A stretch of DNA of 64,000 nt. Origin: Amycolatopsis bartoniae (lineage in GTDB: Bacteria > Actinomycetota > Actinomycetes > Mycobacteriales > Pseudonocardiaceae). Below the pieces are notes generated by a model. It did not search any database. It was not told where the DNA came from and saw only the letters and a program-made list of their open reading frames with translations. Both the position numbers and the translations under genes were made by a program. The stretch lies in NCBI RefSeq assembly GCF_014191255.1, contig NZ_JACHWH010000001.1:1302001-1366000 (forward strand), in the 5' to 3' direction. Positions 6,896 through 16,851 of this stretch are shown piece by piece (position 1 is the first letter of the stretch; each line of letters opens with the position of its first letter).

Positions 6896-8917
6896 CTACG
6901 CCGGCTCCGGGTGGCCCAGCTTCGTCAGCCACAGGCGGAACAGCCTGTGCAGCGATTCGGCGCCCACGAGCTCGCCCGGGGGTTCGAACTCCCTCGGGTA
7001 GAGCAGGAAACCCCGCTCCTGGGGGCCGCCGAAACCGCCGTGCGAGCCGACGTGCGGCTCGAACGGGGAAGCCTCGTCGGTCTCCGGGTCGTAGCGGCTG
7101 TTGATCATGATGTCGGCGCAGTGCGGGAACGAGTCGACGCGCCGGATCAGCTCCTTCGCGTGCGGGCCCAGCTGCAGCAACGGGTCCTCACCGACGACGA
7201 AGCCGCTCTCCAGCCGGTGCAGCCCGTCGCGCCCGAGCACCACCGGGCCGAACTCCCCGCTGCGCACCAGCAGGAACCCGATCCCGGCGTGGTCGACCAG
7301 CGCGGGCAGCAGCTCCGGGTACTCGCGCTCGATGGTCTCCAGCTCCACGCGGCCCTCGTGCTCGGTGAACGACACCATCGCCGTGTGCCCGGACACCGTC
7401 ACCACCACGCCGGGCGCCACGCGGGTCACCTCGGCGGGCTTCCCCGACTCGGCCCGCGGCCGGTGTTCGAGCCTGCCCGCCCGGCGCGCCCGGTCCCGCA
7501 GCCGCTGCGCGATGGGGCCGCCGCCGGACGCCACCTCGGCCTCGGTCGTCGGCCCGCCGCACAGGCGCCCGACCAGCTCCTCCACCGACTCGCCGAACCG
7601 GTCCGCGAACGCCCAGCCCTGCGTCTGCCCGTGGTCGGACAGCACGACGAGGTGGTAGCGGCGCGGCGCGAGCTTCGCCGCCCGGTGCAGCCGCCCGATC
7701 TGCTGGTCGATCGCGCGCAGCACGGCGAGCGAGTCGAACCGCTCGATGCCCGAGTGGTGCGCGACCTCGTCGTAGCCCAGGAAGTCCGCGTACACCACCG
7801 AGCGCCCGGCCAGCATGTCCTCCAGCACCGCCGACACCACGACGTCGCGCGCGATGACCGTGGTGCCCGGGCGCGCCAGCGGGTACAGCCCGCCGCGCTT
7901 GACGCGTGGCCGCACGCCCGCCCTGCGCTGCTTCGCCGCGGCGGACAGTTCGCGCGCCACGTCCATCAGTGCGGAACCCAGCGTGTGCACGGCGTTGACC
8001 GGGTTGGCGAAGTACGCGTAGTAGCCCGCACCCAGCCGGTCGGAATGCCTGCGGCGCAAGCCTTTCGGCAGCAGCACCGAGACCGCGCTCATGGTGAGGC
8101 TGAAGTGCGGGGCGTCGCCGGTGAACAGGTTCCCGTGGCTCGCGCCGTCGACCGCCAGCAGGCCGCGGCCATTGGAGTGCCGTCGCTCGATCTCCGCCGC
8201 GTCCCGCGGATGGGCGCACGCCATCACGTGGTCGCGATCCTTTTCGTACCACCGGAAACCGAGGATGTCGTGGTTGGAACCGTGCAGGATCCCGCACACG
8301 CTGGCGCCGGTCTGCGAGCTCCAGTCGGTCTGCCAGTGCGTCAGCTTGTGGCTGTCGGCGCCGATCCAGCGCGCCAGCGTGGGCATGTCGCCGTCGCGGA
8401 CCGCGCGCCGCACCACGTCGTAGCCGAGCCCGTCGACCTGCAGGAAGATGACGCCGGGCGGCTGGTCGGCCAGGTGCCCGGGGCCGCGGCGGCTGCGCCG
8501 GACCGCGCGCCGGAAGAAGACCTCGTCCTCGTCGATGGCCAGCACGCTGCTGACGATCGCGTTGACCACGGAGATGCCGAGCACCACGAGCACCGCGGTG
8601 CGCAGCCCGTCGACCTCCACGCCCGGCACCGTGGCGAGCACCGCGAACGCGCCCGCCCCCAGCAGCAGGAAACTGCCGATGCCGAGGGTGAACAACGCGA
8701 CCGGCAGCGCGACGCGCAGCACCAGCGGCCACACCACGCTCGTCAGCACCGACAGCAACAGCGCGCACACGATCGGCTGCCACCAGCGCGGCATCTCGAA
8801 GCCGTCGAGCAGCGCGTCCAGCCCGTGCAGGGAAAGCGCGACGGTGAGCAGCACCAGCACTCCGCGGGCGACGGTGCGGCCGCGCCGCAGCAGGCGGCCG
8901 CGTTCCGCCTCGGTCAT
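6896..8917 (-). CDS. Membrane-anchored type I phosphodiesterase / nucleotide pyrophosphatase-like protein
   Basis: The 673-residue protein has four predicted membrane helices within about the first 145 residues and a large C-terminal alkaline-phosphatase-superfamily domain. Metal-site signatures are VIFLQVDGLGYD (first Asp), DWSSQTGASVCGILHG (nucleophile Thr/Ser region), DFLGYDEVAHHSG and LSDHGQTQG. This is the nucleotide pyrophosphatase/phosphodiesterase branch; in actinobacteria such proteins are often annotated as phage-holin-family proteins because of the helices. The start overlaps the upstream DedA stop as ATGA. It probably hydrolyses a phosphodiester or phosphonate at the membrane, perhaps of a lipid or nucleotide sugar; the substrate is not inferable. 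Confidence 0.78.
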   Translation of the reverse strand: MTEAERGRLLRRGRTVARGVLVLLTVALSLHGLDALLDGFEMPRWWQPIVCALLLSVLTSVVWPLVLRVALPVALFTLGIGSFLLLGAGAFAVLATVPGVEVDGLRTAVLVVLGISVVNAIVSSVLAIDEDEVFFRRAVRRSRRGPGHLADQPPGVIFLQVDGLGYDVVRRAVRDGDMPTLARWIGADSHKLTHWQTDWSSQTGASVCGILHGSNHDILGFRWYEKDRDHVMACAHPRDAAEIERRHSNGRGLLAVDGASHGNLFTGDAPHFSLTMSAVSVLLPKGLRRRHSDRLGAGYYAYFANPVNAVHTLGSALMDVARELSAAAKQRRAGVRPRVKRGGLYPLARPGTTVIARDVVVSAVLEDMLAGRSVVYADFLGYDEVAHHSGIERFDSLAVLRAIDQQIGRLHRAAKLAPRRYHLVVLSDHGQTQGWAFADRFGESVEELVGRLCGGPTTEAEVASGGGPIAQRLRDRARRAGRLEHRPRAESGKPAEVTRVAPGVVVTVSGHTAMVSFTEHEGRVELETIEREYPELLPALVDHAGIGFLLVRSGEFGPVVLGRDGLHRLESGFVVGEDPLLQLGPHAKELIRRVDSFPHCADIMINSRYDPETDEASPFEPHVGSHGGFGGPQERGFLLYPREFEPPGELVGAESLHRLFRLWLTKLGHPEPA

Positions 8918-9510
8918 GAGTCCACCTTCGTCCGGCCCCGCCGCCACCGGGCGACGAGGTTGAGCACAACCGTCACCAGCAGCACCAGCACCGCCGCGAG
9001 CAGTGTCGCCACCACAGGTGAGTCGAAGATGCCGCCGCTGAGCACGCCGAGCAGGGCGTACGCCACCGCCCACAGCACGCAGGCGGCGAGCGTCGCGGGC
9101 ACCAGGCGGCGCCACGGGTACTCCACCGCGCCGGCGGCGAGCAGCACCGGGATGCGGCCCGCGGGTACGAGCCTGCCGATCACGACGAGCTGCCAGCCGC
9201 GGCGGGTGAACCGCTCCCGCACCGAGACGAGCCGCTCCGGCCGCTGCCCGCGCGCGAGCCAGCGGACAGCCGCCGTGCTGCCCAGCCGCGCCACCGCGAA
9301 CGTCGCGGTGTCGCCGAGCATCGCGCCGAGCGTGGCCACCAGCAGCACCAGCGGCAGCGACAGGTGCGGGGTCGTCATCGCGACCGCCGCGGCGGCGCCG
9401 ACGAGCGCGCCGGTGGGCACGACGGGCACGATCGATCCGATGAGGACACCGAGGAACAGCGTGGGGTAACCGATCGACGACGTGTCCGACCAGTCCAGCG
9501 CGAGCGTCAC
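8914..9510 (-). CDS. DedA / SNARE-associated family membrane protein
   Basis: The 198-residue polytopic membrane protein has the DedA-family pattern: hydrophobic segments near residues 15-60, GDTATFAVARLG, then the conserved RFTRRGWQLVVIGRLVPAGRIPV loop and a C-terminal hydrophobic pair. Some family members work as phospholipid or undecaprenyl-phosphate flippases. The GTG start at 9510 overlaps the stop of the metallo-hydrolase gene, and the stop overlaps the phosphodiesterase ATG, so the three form one translationally coupled operon that may act on membrane lipids. Confidence 0.8.
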   Translation of the reverse strand: MTLALDWSDTSSIGYPTLFLGVLIGSIVPVVPTGALVGAAAAVAMTTPHLSLPLVLLVATLGAMLGDTATFAVARLGSTAAVRWLARGQRPERLVSVRERFTRRGWQLVVIGRLVPAGRIPVLLAAGAVEYPWRRLVPATLAACVLWAVAYALLGVLSGGIFDSPVVATLLAAVLVLLVTVVLNLVARWRRGRTKVDS

Positions 9511-10259
9511 CGGCTCACCCGCACGGGCTCGCCCGGCTCGGTCACGAGCACCTCGGTGTGCGCGGCGGCGGCCTCCGCGAACCGCCGGGGCGGTTCGACG
9601 AGCAGCCGTCGCATCTTCTTCGTCCGCGCGATCCCCGGCACCGCGAGCGTGCCCCAGTGCACCGGCACGGTGACCGTGGGTTCGATGAGGCGCGCGGCTT
9701 CCGCGGCCCGCTCCGGGTCGAGGTGGCCGGGACCGAGCGACGGCCCCCAGCCCCACACGGGCAGCAGCGCGACGTCGATTCCGGACAGCTCCGCCATCTC
9801 CTCGTACAGATCCGTGTCACCGGCCACGTAGACGCGGCGCCCGCCGGACTCCACGAGGTACCCGACCGCGGGCGCGTGCGGGCCGTGCGTGAACCGCGGG
9901 CCCCAGCGGTGCGCGGCGTGGTCGGCGTGCAGCGCGGTGATCCGCAGCCCCTCGTCCTCAAGGCCTTCGCCGACGCCCAGCTCCCGCACGTTCCGGAAAC
10001 CCCGGCGCCGCAACCACTCCCCGGCGCCGCGCGGCACCACGACGGGAACATCGGTGCCCAGCATCCGCAGTGAAGGCAGGTGCAGGTGGTCGCCGTGCAG
10101 GTGTGAGATGAGCACGAGATCGGTGCCCGCCCAGGAATCCGGCGGCAGCGGCGGCGCGACCCGGCGCAGCCCGCCCACGTTCGCCGTCAGCACGGGATCC
10201 GTGAGCACCACCCGGCCGGCTGTCTCCAGACGGACTGTCGAGTGGCCCAGGAAGCGCAT
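9507..10259 (-). CDS. Metallo-beta-lactamase-fold hydrolase, UlaG/NAPE-PLD-like
   Basis: The roughly 250-residue protein starts MRFLGHSTVRLE, as UlaG-like MBL proteins do, and contains the dinuclear metal motif HLHGDHLH at about residues 54-61, ALHADHAAHRWG, AGDTDLYEE and PVHWGTLAVP. These match the family of L-ascorbate-6-phosphate lactonases and N-acyl-phosphatidylethanolamine phospholipase D-like enzymes. The ATG at 10259 was chosen by family N-terminus. A GTG five codons upstream is in frame, and no strong ribosome binding site separates the two. It is first in the operon with the DedA and phosphodiesterase genes, hinting at phospholipid metabolism. Confidence 0.8.
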   Translation of the reverse strand: MRFLGHSTVRLETAGRVVLTDPVLTANVGGLRRVAPPLPPDSWAGTDLVLISHLHGDHLHLPSLRMLGTDVPVVVPRGAGEWLRRRGFRNVRELGVGEGLEDEGLRITALHADHAAHRWGPRFTHGPHAPAVGYLVESGGRRVYVAGDTDLYEEMAELSGIDVALLPVWGWGPSLGPGHLDPERAAEAARLIEPTVTVPVHWGTLAVPGIARTKKMRRLLVEPPRRFAEAAAAHTEVLVTEPGEPVRVSR

Positions 10260-10653
10260 GACAAGTCCGTCCACGCCGTCATTATCCACACCGATCCGGC
10301 GATCCGAGGGCACCCGCGGGCCGCGCGGCACAGTGGTTCAAGTAACACTACGGTTACCGAATCCCCGCTCCGGAAGGACCCGGTGGATCGATCACGAGGC
10401 CGCCGGGGAGCTTGTTTTCGCTGATCAGCGGCGGTGCGGAGACCCGAGATCAAGTTCAGCTCAACAGTCAACGCTCGCGTGGCATTTCCCACGCGGCACG
10501 AACGACGTATGTCGATAACGCTGAATTCACACTACTGTCATAAGACCCGGCGAACCCGGGAGTAACAACCGCGCCGTCGCAACGGGTCCCACCACACCCG
10601 CGGCAGACGCGTGCGCCCATCCAAGCCCGACGACGTGCACACCGAGAACCGAG
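10260..10653. other. Gene-poor region upstream of the gltB leader
   Basis: No protein-coding gene is supported here. It must contain the promoter of the minus-strand metallo-hydrolase gene and probably the gltB promoter. Visible structures are GTAAC-N6-GTTAC at 10342-10357, which loosely recalls a GlnR half-site arrangement but is far from gltB, and a hairpin CGCGTGG-catttc-CCACGCG around 10470-10490. No -35/-10 pair is convincing enough to call. Confidence 0.4.
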
Positions 10654-10720
10654 CGGCCACCCGCTGATGTGTGGCCGGGCGATGGCGTCTGCCCTCCAGG
10701 CCGCCTCGCCCGTCTTTTTC
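10654..10720 (+). terminator. Hairpin followed by T-tract in the gltB leader (attenuator-like)
   Basis: About 110 bp before gltB, a GGGCGATGGCG / CGCCTCGCCC stem (10677-10711, one bulge) is followed directly by GTCTTTTTCTCTC, the form of an intrinsic terminator. A second possible stem, CGGCCAC (10654-10660) with GTGGCCG (10671-10677), shares its last base with the left arm of the terminator. The two stems could therefore influence each other as in an attenuator. Whether transcription of gltB actually passes through here is inferred from orientation. Confidence 0.45.
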
Positions 10721-10757
10721 TCTCGACTGACCATCGCGGCCCGGGACGGCTCCGTTA

Positions 10758-10777
10758 GCAGGTCTGCTCAGACCTGC
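10758..10777. promoter_or_regulatory. Perfect 9+9 palindrome just upstream of gltB
   Basis: GCAGGTCTG-CT-CAGACCTGC is a perfect inverted repeat with a 2-bp centre, ending 49 bp before the gltB start. As DNA it has the size of a dimeric regulator site; as RNA it would be a very tight hairpin and is less plausible. It follows the terminator-like hairpin, so it may be an operator of a downstream gltB promoter. The binding protein is unknown. Confidence 0.4.
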
Positions 10778-10826
10778 CCGATCGAGTGAAGTTCCGGGCT
10801 GCCTACGCCCAAGGAGGCGGCCAGCC

Positions 10827-13800
10827 GTGACCCGCCACAGTTCGACAGAGCCCCAAGGCTTGTACGACGCGCAGTTCGAACACGACGCCTGCGGCGTCGC
10901 CTTCGTCGCCGATCTCGCCGGCCGTCGAGATCACGAGATCGTCAAGAAGGCGCTCATCGCGCTGCGCAACCTCGAACATCGCGGTGCTCGCGGAGCCGAA
11001 CCCGATACCGGCGACGGCGCCGGGATCCTGATCCAGGTGCCGGACGCGTTCTTCCGCGAGGTCGTGGACTTCGCGCTGCCCGAGGCCGGGCACTACGCGG
11101 TGGGCACGGCGTTCCTGCCCGTCGACGACACCGCACGCGGGCGTGCCATGAGCGCGATCGAGAGCATCGCCGCCGAGGAGGGCATGTCCGTCCTCGGCTG
11201 GCGTGAGCTGCCCGTGGACCCCGAGCACGTCGGCCCGACGTCGAAGAGCGTCATGCCGCACTTCAGCCAGGTCTTCCTCGCCGCGCGCGAACCCGACGTG
11301 TGCGGGCTCGCGCTGGAGCGGCTGGCCTTCTGCGTGCGCAAGCGCGCCGAACGCACGCTGGAGCCCGAGGGCGTGTACTTCCCCAGTCTGTCCTCGCGGA
11401 CGATCGTCTACAAGGGAATGCTGACCGAGCCGCAGGTGGAGCGGTTCTTCCCGGACCTGACCGACGAGCGCGTGACGAGCGCCATCGGCCTGGTGCACTC
11501 GCGGTTCTCCACCAACACCTTCCCGTCTTGGCCGCTCGCGCACCCGTACCGGTACGTGGCGCACAACGGCGAGATCAACACGTTGCGCGGCAACCGGAAC
11601 TGGATGGACGCGCGCGAGTCCATGCTCGCCACCGACCTGATTCCCGGTGACCTGCGGCGGCTCTACCCGATCATCACGCGGGACGCCAGCGACTCGGCGA
11701 CCTTCGACGAGGTGCTGGAGCTGCTCCACCTCGGCGGCCGCAGCCTGCCGCACGCGGTGCTCATGATGATCCCCGAGGCGTGGGAGAACCACGAGGAGAT
11801 GGACCCGGCGCGCAAGGCGTTCTACGAGTTCCACTCCGCGCTCATGGAGCCGTGGGACGGCCCCGCGCTGGTGTCGTTCACCGACGGCACGCAGATCGGG
11901 GCGGTGCTCGACCGCAACGGCCTGCGCCCAGCGCGGTACTGGGTCACCGAGGACGGCCTGGTCGTGCTCGCCAGCGAGGTCGGCGTGCTCGACATCGACC
12001 CCGCGAGCATCGTGCGCAAGGGACGCCTGGAGCCGGGCCGCATGTTCCTCGTCGACACCGCCGAGGGGCGGATCATCGACGACGAGGAGATCAAGGGCGG
12101 GCTCGCCGCGCAGCACCCGTACGGCGAGTGGCTGGACAACGGCCTGGTGCACCTGGAGGAGCTGCCCGAGCGCGAGCGCGAGGTGCCGACGCACGCCTCG
12201 CTCGTGCGGCGGCAGCAGGCCTTCGGCTACACCGAGGAGGAGCTGGAAACCCTCCTCGAACCAATGGCGCGCACCGGCGCCGAGCCGATCGGCTCGATGG
12301 GCAACGACTCGCCGCTCGCCCCGCTGTCGAGCAGGCCGCGGCAGATCTTCGACTACTTCTCCCAGCTGTTCGCGCAGGTCACCAACCCGCCGCTGGACGC
12401 GATCCGCGAGGAGCTGGTGACCTCGCTCGGCACGCAGCTGGGCGCCGAGCAGAACCTGCTCGAAGCCGGGCCGGAGCACTGCCGCAAGATCGTGCTGCCG
12501 TTCCCGGTGCTGGACAACGACGAGCTGGCCAAGCTCGTGCACATCAACGACGACGGCGACCTGCCGGAGTTCCAGGCGGTCACCGTGCAGGGCCGCTACC
12601 GCGTCGACGACGACGGCAAGGCGCTCGTGGAGCGGCTGAACCAGATCTGCGCCGAGGTCGACGAGGCGATCGAGGACGGCGCGCGGCTCATCGTGCTGTC
12701 CGACCGCGGTGTCGACGAGCGGCACGCGGCGATCCCGTCGCTGCTGCTCACCGGCGCGGTGCACCACCACCTCGTGCGCCAGAAGACCCGCACACAGGTC
12801 GGGCTCATCGTCGAGTCCGGCGACGCACGGGAGGTGCACCACATCGCGCTGCTCATCGGCTACGGCGTCGCCGCGGTGAACCCGTACCTCGCGATGGCCA
12901 CCGTCGAGGAGCTGGCGCACCGGGGCAAGATCCCCGGCGTCACGCCGCAGCAGGCCACCCGGAACCTGATCAAGGCCCTGGGCAAGGGCGTGCGCAAGAC
13001 GATGTCGAAGATGGGAGTGTCCACTGTGGCCTCCTACACCGGCGCCCAGATCTTCGAGGCGATCGGGCTCGGCGAGGAGGTCATCGACACCTGCTTCGCC
13101 GGCACCACGTCGCGGCTCGGTGGCGTCGGCTTCGCCACGCTCGCGGACGAGGTCGCGCAGCGGCACAAGCGCGCATTCCCGCGTGACGGCGTCCGCGCGT
13201 CGCACCGCGAGCTGGAGACCGGCGCGGACTACCAGTGGCGGCGCGAGGGTGAGCCGCACCTGTTCAACCCGCACACGGTGTTCAAGCTCCAGCACTCGAC
13301 GCGCAGCGGGAAGTACGAGGTCTTCAAGGAGTACACGCGCGCGGTCGACGAGCAGTCCGAGAAGCTGATGACGCTGCGCGGGCTGTTCGACTTCAAGGAG
13401 GGCCTGCGGCCGCCGGTACCGATCGAGGAGGTCGAGCCGGTTTCGTCGATCGTCAAGCGGTTCGCCACCGGCGCCATCTCCTACGGCTCGATCTCGCAGG
13501 AGATGCACCAGACGCTCGCGATCGCGATGAACCGCCTCGGCGGCAAGTCCAACACCGGTGAGGGCGGCGAGGACCCGGAGCGGCTCTACGACCCCGAGCG
13601 GCGTTCCGCCGTCAAGCAGGTCGCGAGTGGACGGTTCGGTGTCACGAGCGAGTACCTCGTCAACGCCGACGACATCCAGATCAAGATGGCGCAGGGCGCG
13701 AAGCCCGGCGAGGGCGGGCAGCTGCCCGGCGCGAAGGTGTACCCGTGGATCGCGAAGACGCGGCACTCCACGCCGGGCGTGGGGCTGATTTCGCCGCCGC

Positions 13801-15356
13801 CGCACCACGACATCTACTCGATCGAGGACCTGGCGCAGCTGATCCACGACCTGAAGAACGCCAACCCGCAGGCGCGGATCCACGTCAAGCTGGTGTCCGA
13901 GGTCGGCGTCGGCACGGTCGCGGCCGGTGTTTCCAAGGCCCACGCGGACGTCGTGCTCATCTCCGGGCACGACGGCGGCACGGGCGCTTCGCCGCTGTCG
14001 TCGATCAAGCACGCGGGCGGGCCGTGGGAGCTGGGCCTGGCCGAGACGCAGCAGACGTTGCTGGCCAACCGGCTGCGCGACCGGATCGTGGTGCAGACCG
14101 ACGGGCAGCTCAAGACCGGCCGTGACGTCGTGATCGCGGCGCTGCTCGGCGCCGAGGAGTTCGGCTTCGCCACCGCGCCGCTCGTGGTGTCCGGCTGCAT
14201 CATGATGCGCGTCTGCCACCTCGACACGTGTCCCGTCGGCGTCGCGACGCAGAACCCGAAGCTGCGCGAGAAGTTCAGCGGCAAGGCCGAGTACGTGGTG
14301 AACTTCTTCGAATTCATCGCGCAGGAGGTCCGGGAATACCTGGCGCGGCTGGGTTTCCGGTCCATCGAGGAGGCCGTCGGGCACGCGGAGCTGCTCGACA
14401 AGCGGCGTGCGATCGAGCACTGGAAGGCTTCCGGGCTGGACCTGACGCCGATCTTCCACGTGCCCGACCTGGAGCCGCGGGCGGCGCGGCACCGCGTGGT
14501 CTCGCAGGACCACGGGCTGGAGAAGGCGCTGGACAACACGCTGATCCAGCTGGCCGAAGGCGCGCTCGCGTCGGGTGACCGCGTGAAGCTCGAACTGCCC
14601 GTGCGCAACGTTAACCGGACCGTCGGCACGATGCTCGGCTCGGAGCTGACCAAGCGCTGGGGCGGCGAGGGCCTGCCGGACGACACGATCGACGTGACGT
14701 TCACCGGCACCGCGGGCCAGTCGTTCGGCGCGTTCCTGCCGCGGGGCATCACGCTGCGGCTGTTCGGCGACGGGAACGACTACGTGGCCAAGGGCCTGTC
14801 CGGCGGCCGTGTCATCGTGCGGCCGGACCGGAACGCGCGGTTCGCCGCCGAGGAGCACATCATCGCCGGGAACGTGATCGGCTACGGCGCGACCGGGGGC
14901 GAGATCTTCCTGCGCGGCAAGGTCGGCGAGCGGTTCTGCGTGCGCAACTCGGGCGCGCTGGCCGTCGTGGAGGGCGTCGGCGACCACGGGTGCGAGTACA
15001 TGACCGGCGGGCGCGTGGTCGTGCTCGGCCCGGTCGGGCGGAACTTCGCGGCCGGCATGTCCGGCGGCGTCGCCTACGTGCTGGACCTGCCCGCGCTGCG
15101 CGTCAACCGCGAGATGGTCGACCTCGACCCGCTGGACGACGAGGACGTCGAGTTCCTGCGTGACGCGGTCGAAAAGCACTACGTGGAAACGGAGTCCGCG
15201 GTGGCGCACGCGCTGCTGGCGGACTGGGACGTGGCCGTCGAGCGGTTCGGCAAGGTCATGCCCACCGACTACAAGCGAGTTCTGCAGGCTCAGGCCGCGG
15301 CGGAGAGGGACGGCCGCGACGTGAACGAGGCGATCATGGAGGCCGCACATGGCTGA
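10827..15356 (+). CDS. gltB: Glutamate synthase (NADPH) large subunit
   Basis: The 1509-residue protein is full length for bacterial GltB. A short 21-residue propeptide precedes the N-terminal nucleophile in ACGVAFV (Cys22), which begins the class II glutamine amidotransferase domain. This is followed by the central domain, the FMN-binding synthase domain with the [3Fe-4S] cysteines [15 protein letters not shown], and the C-terminal GXGXG beta-helix ([21 protein letters not shown]). It forms two glutamates from glutamine and 2-oxoglutarate with GltD. The GTG start is fixed by AAGGAGG nine bases upstream. The gene overlaps gltD by 8 bp. Confidence 0.97.
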   Translation: MTRHSSTEPQGLYDAQFEHDACGVAFVADLAGRRDHEIVKKALIALRNLEHRGARGAEPDTGDGAGILIQVPDAFFREVVDFALPEAGHYAVGTAFLPVDDTARGRAMSAIESIAAEEGMSVLGWRELPVDPEHVGPTSKSVMPHFSQVFLAAREPDVCGLALERLAFCVRKRAERTLEPEGVYFPSLSSRTIVYKGMLTEPQVERFFPDLTDERVTSAIGLVHSRFSTNTFPSWPLAHPYRYVAHNGEINTLRGNRNWMDARESMLATDLIPGDLRRLYPIITRDASDSATFDEVLELLHLGGRSLPHAVLMMIPEAWENHEEMDPARKAFYEFHSALMEPWDGPALVSFTDGTQIGAVLDRNGLRPARYWVTEDGLVVLASEVGVLDIDPASIVRKGRLEPGRMFLVDTAEGRIIDDEEIKGGLAAQHPYGEWLDNGLVHLEELPEREREVPTHASLVRRQQAFGYTEEELETLLEPMARTGAEPIGSMGNDSPLAPLSSRPRQIFDYFSQLFAQVTNPPLDAIREELVTSLGTQLGAEQNLLEAGPEHCRKIVLPFPVLDNDELAKLVHINDDGDLPEFQAVTVQGRYRVDDDGKALVERLNQICAEVDEAIEDGARLIVLSDRGVDERHAAIPSLLLTGAVHHHLVRQKTRTQVGLIVESGDAREVHHIALLIGYGVAAVNPYLAMATVEELAHRGKIPGVTPQQATRNLIKALGKGVRKTMSKMGVSTVASYTGAQIFEAIGLGEEVIDTCFAGTTSRLGGVGFATLADEVAQRHKRAFPRDGVRASHRELETGADYQWRREGEPHLFNPHTVFKLQHSTRSGKYEVFKEYTRAVDEQSEKLMTLRGLFDFKEGLRPPVPIEEVEPVSSIVKRFATGAISYGSISQEMHQTLAIAMNRLGGKSNTGEGGEDPERLYDPERRSAVKQVASGRFGVTSEYLVNADDIQIKMAQGAKPGEGGQLPGAKVYPWIAKTRHSTPGVGLISPPPHHDIYSIEDLAQLIHDLKNANPQARIHVKLVSEVGVGTVAAGVSKAHADVVLISGHDGGTGASPLSSIKHAGGPWELGLAETQQTLLANRLRDRIVVQTDGQLKTGRDVVIAALLGAEEFGFATAPLVVSGCIMMRVCHLDTCPVGVATQNPKLREKFSGKAEYVVNFFEFIAQEVREYLARLGFRSIEEAVGHAELLDKRRAIEHWKASGLDLTPIFHVPDLEPRAARHRVVSQDHGLEKALDNTLIQLAEGALASGDRVKLELPVRNVNRTVGTMLGSELTKRWGGEGLPDDTIDVTFTGTAGQSFGAFLPRGITLRLFGDGNDYVAKGLSGGRVIVRPDRNARFAAEEHIIAGNVIGYGATGGEIFLRGKVGERFCVRNSGALAVVEGVGDHGCEYMTGGRVVVLGPVGRNFAAGMSGGVAYVLDLPALRVNREMVDLDPLDDEDVEFLRDAVEKHYVETESAVAHALLADWDVAVERFGKVMPTDYKRVLQAQAAAERDGRDVNEAIMEAAHG

Positions 15357-16803
15357 CCCCAGGGGTTTTCTGACGACGCCGCGAGAGACGCCGAAGACCC
15401 GGCCGGTGTTCGTGCGGATCCAGGACTGGCGCGAGGTCTACGAGGACTTCCACTCGTCGAAGGTGGAGAAGCAGGCCGGGCGCTGCATGGACTGCGGCAT
15501 CCCGTTCTGCCACCAGGGCTGTCCGCTGGGCAACCTGATCCCGGAGTGGAACGACCTGGTGTGGCGCGACGACTGGCGCGACGCCATCGAGCGGCTGCAC
15601 GCGACGAACAACTTCCCGGAGTTCACCGGCACCCTGTGCCCGGCGCCGTGCGAGACCGCCTGCGTGCTGGGGATCAACGACGATCCCGTGACGATCAAGC
15701 GCGTGGAGATCTCCATTGTGGACCGTGCGTGGGAGGAGGGCTGGGTCACGCCACAGCCGCCTGCCACGAAGACGGGCAAGAAGGTCGCGGTGGTCGGTTC
15801 CGGCCCGTCCGGGCTGGCGGCGGCGCAGCAGCTGACCCGCGCCGGGCACGACGTGGTGGTGTTCGAGCGGGCGGACGCGATCGGCGGCCTGCTGCGGTAC
15901 GGGATTCCGGCGTTCAAGATGGAGAAGTGGCGGCTGGACCGGCGGCTGGACCAGATGCGCGCGGAGGGTACGGAGTTCCGCACCGGGGTGAACGTCGGTG
16001 TCGACGTCACCGCGGAGGAGCTGCGATCGTCCTACGACGCGGTGGTGCTCGCCGGTGGTGCCACGGCGTGGCGGGACCTGCCGATCCCCGGCCGCGAGAT
16101 CCCCGGGGTGTACCAGGCGATGGAGTTCCTGCCGTGGGCGAACCGGGTCGCGGCCGGCGAGCTGGCGGAGCCGCCGATCTCGGCGGAGGGCAAGCACGTC
16201 GTCGTCATCGGCGGCGGTGACACGGGCGCGGACTGCGTCGGCACGTCCCACCGGCAGGGCGCGCTTTCGGTGACGCAGCTGGAGATCATGCCGCGGCCGC
16301 CGGAGTCGCGCTCGGAGGCCCACCCGTGGCCGACGTACCCGATGATCTTCCGTGTGTCGTCGGCCCACGAGGAGGGCGGCGAGCGGCTGTACTCGGTCAA
16401 CACGCAGGAGTTCCTCGCCGACGAGTCGGGGAACCTGCGTGCGCTGCGGCTCGTCGAGGTGCGCAACGAGGGCGGCAAGTTCGTGCCGGTCGAAGGCACG
16501 GAGAAGGAGCTGCCGGCGCAGCTGGTGTTGTTGGCGATGGGCTTCGTCGGGCCGCAGAAGGAGGGCCTGCTGGAGTCGCTGGGCGTGGAGTTGGACCAGC
16601 GCGGCAACGTGGCCAGGGACGAGGCGTTCCGCACGAGCGTGGACAACGTGTTCGTGGCGGGCGACATGGGCCGCGGCCAGTCCCTGATCGTGTGGGCGAT
16701 CGCGGAGGGCCGCTCGGCGGCCGCCGCGGTGGACCGCTACCTCGTGCCGGAACGCGAACTCCTGCCGGCGCCCATCCGCCCGACGGACAGGCCGATTTCG
16801 TAA
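15349..16803 (+). CDS. gltD: Glutamate synthase (NADPH) small subunit
   Basis: The 484-residue protein is the beta subunit that feeds electrons from NADPH through FAD and two low-potential [4Fe-4S] clusters to GltB. Cluster cysteines lie in [14 protein letters not shown] (about 44-57) and [10 protein letters not shown] (about 94-103). The FAD site is [15 protein letters not shown], the NADPH site is [14 protein letters not shown], and the C-terminal FAD contact is [18 protein letters not shown]. Its ATG lies inside the end of gltB (8-bp overlap), so the two are co-translated. A strong hairpin terminator follows 3 bp after the stop. Confidence 0.97.
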   Translation: MADPRGFLTTPRETPKTRPVFVRIQDWREVYEDFHSSKVEKQAGRCMDCGIPFCHQGCPLGNLIPEWNDLVWRDDWRDAIERLHATNNFPEFTGTLCPAPCETACVLGINDDPVTIKRVEISIVDRAWEEGWVTPQPPATKTGKKVAVVGSGPSGLAAAQQLTRAGHDVVVFERADAIGGLLRYGIPAFKMEKWRLDRRLDQMRAEGTEFRTGVNVGVDVTAEELRSSYDAVVLAGGATAWRDLPIPGREIPGVYQAMEFLPWANRVAAGELAEPPISAEGKHVVVIGGGDTGADCVGTSHRQGALSVTQLEIMPRPPESRSEAHPWPTYPMIFRVSSAHEEGGERLYSVNTQEFLADESGNLRALRLVEVRNEGGKFVPVEGTEKELPAQLVLLAMGFVGPQKEGLLESLGVELDQRGNVARDEAFRTSVDNVFVAGDMGRGQSLIVWAIAEGRSAAAAVDRYLVPERELLPAPIRPTDRPIS

Positions 16804-16806
16804 GAC

Positions 16807-16851
16807 GATCACGGTTGCCTTCCGGGTGTTCCCCGGAAGGCAACCGTGATC
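16807..16851. terminator. Bidirectional terminator between gltD and the DMT exporter gene
   Basis: A perfect 20-bp stem (left arm 16807-16826, right arm 16832-16851) closes a 5-base loop. It begins 3 bp after the gltD stop and its right arm runs into the TGA of the convergent transporter gene. There is no long T-tract, as is usual in high-GC actinobacteria. It separates the housekeeping gltBD operon from the secondary-metabolite operon. Confidence 0.9.

Noticed and set aside
10342..10357. GTAAC-N6-GTTAC as a GlnR site for gltB
   Set aside because: It is nearly 470 bp upstream of gltB, a single pair of half-sites only, and closer to the divergent hydrolase gene. It is too weak to call.
10667..10787. 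A 40-codon ORF starting ATGTGTGGCC in the gltB leader
   Set aside because: It has no ribosome binding site and its sequence is shaped by the terminator-like hairpin. It shows no regulatory codon run typical of a leader peptide.
10803..15350. A 1515-codon open frame antisense to gltB
   Set aside because: It is the complement of a certain gene in very GC-rich DNA. The translation is Arg/His/Val/Asp-rich with no domain or ribosome binding site.
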